This document shows, in pieces, positions 22,701 to 64,000 of a stretch of 64,000 nucleotides of DNA; within the stretch, counting starts at the first letter, position 1, and every line of letters starts with the position of its first letter. The translations under genes and the position numbers were made by a program. Origin of the DNA: Ricordea florida (taxonomy: Eukaryota > Cnidaria > Anthozoa > Corallimorpharia > Ricordeidae); NCBI GenBank assembly GCA_949710005.1, contig OX453274.1, positions 5,571,174 through 5,635,173 of the forward strand. Reading direction: 5' to 3'. The notes under the pieces are model-generated. The model searched no databases and was not told where the DNA came from. It saw only the letters and a program-made list of their open reading frames with translations.

Positions 22701-24680
22701 TTGCATCCACTTCTCAGCAAGTTGTTTTCTTTCATCCACAGAAAGTAGAAGGCTTTCCCCCACTGTGCCATTGACTATGGAATAACGCATTTTATTTATA
22801 ATCATGTGTAACTAAAAATAATTGTAATATTTATCATATAATCCCAAACTTACAAAACAGTGTATTGCACTGTCGTGTTGTGTTAGACATATGTACAATG
22901 AACAATAAGTAAATTACTTTTTGTAGGCAAGTGTCCCTGGTGTAGTTTGATGGTAGTGTACAGGCGCAGATCTAGAATAAATGGTGACCGATTTCCTAAA
23001 CTTCTTGGTGGGTCCCGGGGGGGGCATGCTCACCCGGGAAATGTTTTGGATTTAACTCCCTTAAGTCCCGTTTCCTAAGTCTCTGAGTCATTCAGACAGG
23101 ATATTGGTAAGTTCCATTCTCCTCAAATTTCAACTTGGAAAGTTTTTCCTTTTATTAAAAATATATTACTCACTATGGAAAATCTGACCGATTCTCATAA
23201 AACGGTGGAAACCGGTGTGGATCCGCGCCTGGTGTAGGGGAATGTATTCACTGTTTGTAACACTGATTGTAAAGTAATTTGAGGTTTAATTTATGTAATT
23301 GAAGTCATCAAAACAAAAAAATACATATTTATCATATCACAAATATATTATCAAATATACATAATATATTTTCAATCATAATTGTATAACATTGTAATAT
23401 TTTTTGTTTTAGTTGCATGCATTTTAATGCCTGTTCAATTTGGGAAGACTTGACTAGCATATGTAATGCAAGACAAGAAAAACAATGAATGTAACCTTCT
23501 TAAGGCTCTGTTGATAACAAGCTCTCTTACCCCTCCCCTAGAATTTGTCAGGCATTTGTAAATACTCTGTTATGGAATCATATCTTATGCCCCGTGCCCA
23601 TCTGTGGGTCAACAAGAAAGGTGCAATGTACAAAACTCTTAAAAAAATTATGTTCTTCAAGTTGGTGCTATGAGCCAATACCCATGAAGTCTAAATAATG
23701 GTCTGCTGTTCAAAACTCTCTGTTCCTGGGATTTTCCCCACACTTTTTGCACAGCTTGCCTTTACTAGTCATAAGAAGCCATTATAGCCGAGATTGGTAT
23801 ATGGAAGGTACACAGGAAGGAAAAAAGGGTTCAAATATCCCTCTTTCACTGACCCCACCTTTCATTTGTAATTATTGTTTCAGTTCATTCTAATTGTAGT
23901 CATTCATGAGAGGAATACAGAACTGACAGATGATTATTAAGAATTGAATGCCATTTGATAAGAGAAAATAAAATATTTCAATTCGCAAGCTTTCTGACCT
24001 TTATCAGTAAAGATGCTCTAAAATAGTGCTAGTTTTCATATCACGGCCAGTTTCAATATTTGATATAATCACCAATGTCTTACGGAAGATCCCTTCAATT
24101 TGCTCCTTCTCCAGATGATCAACATACTTATCCACAATGGACAGATCCAATTCTCTGTTGACATAACCACACAGATAACTTGAATCATCATAGAGATATT
24201 TAAAAATTATTCTCTGAGATTGAGGTGACTGGTCACAGGTAAAAGATTTACAGACTTTGCAAAGCAGTCACTCAAACATTTCTGAAGCTGCCATTCTCCA
24301 AGACTGAAGAGAATGATTGTTTTAGTATTTAAAATAAAGCAACCTCAGTTATAGACTTGGAGCCAGCTCCAAAGCGAGAATTGATGCCAGCCATTTCTTT
24401 TCTTAGACCACAACTCACTTGCACAAGGCCTTCCCAGAATCCCTGGCATTATTCACCTCATAAACTATTCTGAGATAGTGAGCCAATCAAGTTACTTAAA
24501 ATGGCAAGTTAACTGAGTTAGTATATACTAATGGAGTATCTGTGTCATGTATCAAAAGGCTCATTATGTCAAACTTTCATCCCTTTCACATGAGCCCTCC
24601 ATTCTCTTAATAGATCTCTTTAAGAACACTCACCCATTCTTATCCAGGGGAGCAAATGTAGCAGCGATACAACCTTCTAT
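15313..24680 (-). CDS. NPL: N-acetylneuraminate lyase (sialic acid aldolase)
   Basis: Eleven minus-strand coding exons join in frame: 24634-24680, 24084-24154, 22687-22774, 22304-22361, 21538-21613, 20225-20317, 19542-19681, 18069-18115, 17078-17162, 16329-16368 and 15313-15464 (TAA). They total 897 nt, 298 residues. The protein follows the DHDPS/NPL barrel throughout. Visible are the GxxGE loop (NGTVGES), the substrate-site tyrosine in FYYHIPAW, the Schiff-base lysine in AGLKYTCIDL, GGDE, GTIGSTYN and a C-terminal PxSEEE helix. The enzyme cleaves N-acetylneuraminate to N-acetylmannosamine and pyruvate in the cytosol. The usual second Thr of the G(T/S)TGE loop is Val here, which could alter pyruvate or substrate contacts. 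The start is unresolved: 25198-25230 could supply MSHRFKPLHAQ in the right phase, but its donor (GTACCT) is weak. The gene is head-to-head with CEP164 and convergent with DUF229. Confidence 0.88.
15486..16315. repeat. 106-107 bp minisatellite filling the last NPL intron
   Basis: The phrase TTACAAAGAATGGTCACA recurs at 15571, 15677, 15783, 15890, 15997, 16095 and 16201, giving spacings of 106, 106, 107, 107, 98 and 106 bp. Each unit also holds TTTGATCCACAGATGAAAA, ACTGTATAGTAAAACAAACA and the palindrome CAGTACAGTACTG. The array takes up nearly all of the 864-bp intron (15465-16328), stopping about 15 bp from one exon and about 20 bp from the other. Long-looking frames on the minus strand are produced by the periodicity. 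Related copies lie in CEP164 introns at 50.6, 51.3, 53.9 and 62.2 kb. Confidence 0.95.
17507..17803. repeat. Possible hAT-like short element in NPL intron
   Basis: The left end CAAGGGCGTGTCTAGGGGG resembles the reverse complement of the right end, GGGCACACCCCTG. The interior is C/G-homopolymer rich, like the three better-defined elements nearby. I do not see a clean target duplication, so boundaries and class are uncertain. Confidence 0.35.
18206..18496. mobile_element. Short non-autonomous DNA element with 5-bp target duplication
   Basis: The left end CAGGTATGGATCCAG and right end GATCCGCCCCTG form an imperfect terminal inverted repeat. The element is flanked directly by TAAAG on both sides (18201-18205 and 18497-18501). 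The interior is 291 bp, non-coding, with a G run and a C run near the ends. The CAGG-GATCC ends and 5-bp duplication fit a hAT-type non-autonomous element; that class is inferred. It lies in an NPL intron next to the 47-bp exon at 18069-18115. Confidence 0.8.
19227..19475. mobile_element. Short non-autonomous DNA element with 5-bp target duplication
   Basis: The ends CAGAGGCGAAGCTAGG and CCTAGCTACGCCTCTA are inverted repeats of one another with two mismatches, flanked by a perfect GCAAT duplication (19222-19226 and 19476-19480). The 249-bp interior has no meaningful frame. It is the same structural class as 18206-18496 and 22961-23231. It sits 66 bp from the NPL exon at 19542-19681. Confidence 0.82.
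19741..19767. repeat. (CA)n microsatellite
   Basis: An uninterrupted AC/CA dinucleotide run of about 13 units lies in an NPL intron. A similar short run occurs at 22374-22386. Confidence 0.95.
19842..20022. repeat. Inverted-repeat MITE, family C copy 1
   Basis: The terminal inverted repeat is GCATAAATGGCGGCC on the left and its reverse complement plus CATTCGGTCT on the right. A matching inner pair, AAAAGAATA and TTTGTTTATATGCTAATTA, is also inverted. A second copy at 63438-63624 shares the ends and interior (GTCACTAACCTCGCTCTCAA), which establishes a family. Confidence 0.88.
20822..21178. repeat. Interspersed repeat with palindromic head, family B copy 1
   Basis: About 357 bp beginning ATGGTAATTGAACTGAGTGG. 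The first 140 bp form a palindrome around the GAACGAGCGCATAGCGCGAG centre, followed by a tail ending CCTGTGATTTCAAAATGGA. A near-identical copy of almost the same length lies in CEP164 intron 2 at 27398-27755. Confidence 0.92.
21184..21462. repeat. GC-rich fold-back element
   Basis: A near-perfect hairpin has arms TTTCCCGTCGATTTATGGCC and complement around AAGCGCGAAGCGCTT. Beyond it, ATACGG/CCGTAT half-sites repeat, and the segment after 21360 holds its own pair GCGGGCCGTAC/GTACGGCCCGC followed by CCAATCACAGCGCGCG. It directly abuts family B copy 1. Confidence 0.8.
21463..21530 (-). repeat. Penelope-type terminal fragment with hammerhead-like core
   Basis: On the minus strand 21494-21527 reads GCUCCGACGA, AGGGCUAACGCUC, GAAACGUCAGC. 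It matches the hammerhead layout except that the second base of the CUGANGA box is C and an extra base sits at the foot of stem II. It is followed by ACCTTACGGTGGTATAACTT, as at 42.6 kb. The fragment begins about 10 bp past the NPL exon ending at 21538, immediately after its GTAAGT donor. Confidence 0.6.
21930..22165 (-). mobile_element. LINE reverse transcriptase C-terminal remnant
   Basis: Minus-strand translation contains TECSLLNYSIVLGKLHLWNC, then FYKELVKRKYETE. This resembles the C-terminal tail after the reverse transcriptase of non-LTR elements, where an LLN...GK..L(W/Y) motif is common. It is a fragment of about 75 residues, without start or RT core, in an NPL intron. It is not part of the NPL reading frame, whose flanking exons join without it. 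Confidence 0.5.
22961..23231. mobile_element. Short non-autonomous DNA element with 5-bp target duplication
   Basis: The ends CAGGCGCAGATCTAG and GTGGATCCGCGCCTG are inverted repeats with few mismatches, flanked by GTGTA on both sides (22956-22960 and 23232-23236). The interior holds a G run and the pair GACCGATT/AATCTGACCGATT. It is 271 bp and non-coding. It is the third such element in NPL introns, with the same TSD length and CAGG-type termini. Confidence 0.8.
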
Positions 24681-26012
24681 CTGTTGAAAGGAACCAAATA
24701 AGATTTATTTTCTCATTTCCAATTCTACTATTTTCACTGTACAATTCTAAGTTGTGATTCTCTTTTTGTTAATACGTTGTGCCATACACTTCCTTACATG
24801 TTATTATGAAGAATTTGGTAACTGAGTAGTAATTCTACTTAGTGAGTGCCATTACACTTCCTTATATGTTAGTATGGAGAATTTGGTAACTGAGTAGTAA
24901 TTCTGACCTTTAATAGTGAGTGCCACACACTTCCTTACATTTTGTGCACAATTTAATAAAAGATCGATCTAGTATCATTGAGTCAAAAGAGCATAATAAT
25001 GTCCAAAGAGAATTACAGTGTTGTCCTGCAAATCCTGCAGAGAGTTTGGAATAAACCGAAAGGACGCGAGGAGTGAGTACAATGTACCAGCTTAATCACA
25101 AGAAAGAACTACGTTCCTGCAAAAGTCTTACCCATCCGATAACAGGGATTTACTTCTGTTTCTTCGACTCGCCTTATACAGAATAGTAGGAAGGTACTTG
25201 AGCGTGAAGCGGTTTGAAGCGATGTGACATCTCGAGCAAAAAACAGCACCCCTACCAAGACAAGAGGGGGGTCTTACTGGCACCCCTCCTTCAATGGGGC
25301 GCCCGCTTTTCTCACGTCAGCTTTACTTTTAATGTCACACACTAAGCCGAAAGCCTTACAAAGGCCTGTAGGAACGTTCGACTCTTGCAAGGCTCGTTCG
25401 TGACGCAAATACTAGCATCATTCAAAGGGTCGTTTAGCTATCGCTACAAGCGCGCACCCCCCTGACCCTTCCCGCGGTGGAAACTTTCCTGAATATAAAA
25501 CAGTGTACGAATAAACCTGGCCAGAAATCAAACCCATCCTCGCTGTGACGAGCAGTTTAATCAGTGGACACTAAGATGTCGTTTTTGCTGAGCAGTTCTT
25601 AAACCAAAATCCAATGTAGGATGATCTATTCCGTTCGCGGAAGTGTCCTGCAAAGTCACGAGGTAACCATGAGTTTTAAGTTACAAGAAAATCCAAACGA
25701 AAAGTCTGAACTGAACAACGTACCTTTTCCATATTGGTGTCTCCACTGCGATCTAAGAATTTCGGAACGATCGCGTTTTTTGGGAACTGTAAAACTTATA
25801 AGCAAAGTTTACGATAAATGTTCCAGGTTTTATCACTGTGTCTTGGGGGTGGGGATAGTAACTTAGCGTCAGGCTTGGTTACAAAAGCATTGTTCGTTGA
25901 CAACATCATGGCGTCTGATCTTGTAACTACGAGAACAAGAATACGTTCCTTTGTAATGATTTTGTTCTGCAGAAACTATTTTCGGTGAGAGTTCACATCA
26001 GGTACAGCCGGT
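24681..26012. promoter_or_regulatory. Divergent promoter interval between NPL and CEP164
   Basis: This 1.33 kb separates the first confident NPL coding exon (- strand) from the CEP164 start codon (+ strand). The head-to-head arrangement implies that both promoters lie here. I see a GC-richer patch at 25140-25460 and a half-site resembling the RFX X-box (GGTAACCATGAG near 25661), but neither is strong enough to fix a start site. A candidate first NPL coding exon lies at 25198-25230. Confidence 0.5.
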
Positions 26013-63405
<37,393 letters not shown>

Positions 63406-63437
63406 GTAACGACTTGATCCATAAAACAGACCATTCT

Positions 63438-63624
63438 ATAGACCAAATGCATAAATAGTGGCCAAAAATGTATTCTTTTGTTTATATGCTAATTAAAGTC
63501 ACTAACCTCGCTCTCAAGCAACATTTCTTTTGAATTTTGTCCATGCAAACGATGCTAGTGAGTCTTATTAGCACATAAACAAAAGAATAATTTTTTGGCC
63601 GCCATTTATGCATGCGGTCTATAT
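63438..63624. repeat. Inverted-repeat MITE, family C copy 2
   Basis: Matches 19842-20022 in both ends and interior (TTTATATGCTAATTAAAGTC, then GTCACTAACCTCGC), with slightly worn left terminus. It lies in CEP164 intron 22. Confidence 0.88.
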
Positions 63625-64000
63625 GAAATGCTGCTCTAACTTTACGAATATGTTGGATTCGCGCTACGCAGAACGCGCGCCCCTCATTTTGCTGGAACGA
63701 AAGACTGCGCAGGCGTATAGCAATGTCCTTTTGATTGGTAAAAGGTGTATACGCGTGTTTTCGTATGATTTTAGTGAGAAACGTGAGCGCATGCTTAAAC
63801 TAGTGCCATTTCTGCGGGAAAAATGATGTACACACGTGAACCAGTGTTCTTGCGAGTTGCATCCCGCGCGGAGGTAGTTGTATCCCGCGCGGAGGTAGAT
63901 ACATTCATTGTTACATAACTGCGATGATCAATTAATGTCATTACATATTACTCCGCAGTTCAAATATGTGGTCTTTCATATATTCACTTGCATCATTCTT
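63625..64000. other. Right edge, inside CEP164 intron 22
   Basis: No further CEP164 exon is recognisable before the window ends. A short direct repeat, TATCCCGCGCGGAGGTAG, occurs near 63862 and 63881. The rest is unremarkable. Confidence 0.5.

Noticed and set aside
25655..25670. RFX X-box upstream of CEP164
   Set aside because: Only a half-site (GGTAACCATGA) is present; the second half is not recognisable, so it is not called as a regulatory site.

Overview
This is a window of animal nuclear DNA. Its genes have many short exons with GT-AG and GC-AG introns, and it is AT-rich and crowded with fold-back repeats, short interspersed elements, non-LTR and Penelope-like retroelements and DNA transposons. 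The protein types, together with the many small palindromic elements, fit an anthozoan cnidarian, most likely a stony coral. This assignment is inferred from style and protein resemblance, not from a search.

Layout. (1) 1-9643: no gene recognised; it holds nested inverted-repeat elements and a tandem array of about 170 bp units at 3.1-3.8 kb. (2) 9644-14310, + strand: a two-exon gene for a DUF229 family (alkaline-phosphatase/sulfatase-like) type II membrane protein of about 920 residues. (3) 15313-24680, - strand, convergent with it: an N-acetylneuraminate lyase (NPL) gene. I assembled 11 coding exons that join in frame over 897 nt, with only the extreme N-terminus uncertain. (4) 26013 to beyond the right edge, + strand, head-to-head with NPL: CEP164, the centriolar distal-appendage protein. 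I traced 22 coding exons, about 997 codons: WW domain, acidic linker, long coiled coil. (5) CEP164 intron 6 (32887-50401, 17.5 kb) is the accessory zone. It contains a nested antisense Gal3ST-type sulfotransferase gene, a CR1/L2-like LINE with an uninterrupted reverse-transcriptase frame, a 6.4 kb DNA transposon with an 8-bp target duplication and a multi-exon cysteine-rich protein (itself hit by two younger insertions), and a decayed Penelope-like element lying inside another terminal-inverted-repeat element.

Most notable non-protein signals. A textbook type I hammerhead ribozyme lies antisense in CEP164 intron 5. Three Penelope-type terminal fragments carry a second hammerhead-like motif, one of them beginning about 10 bp from an NPL exon. 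A 106-107 bp minisatellite fills the last intron of NPL and recurs in both orientations in four or five CEP164 introns. Three small elements with matching termini and perfect 5-bp target duplications sit in NPL introns. Two independent GC-AG introns are supported by reading phase, one of them being the 17.5 kb intron.

How the genes relate. NPL (sialic acid catabolism) and CEP164 (ciliogenesis) diverge from an interval of about 1.3 kb that probably holds both promoters. The sulfotransferase lies wholly inside CEP164 and is read against it. I see no sign that these genes form one pathway. The accessory content is explained best by repeated transposition into introns.
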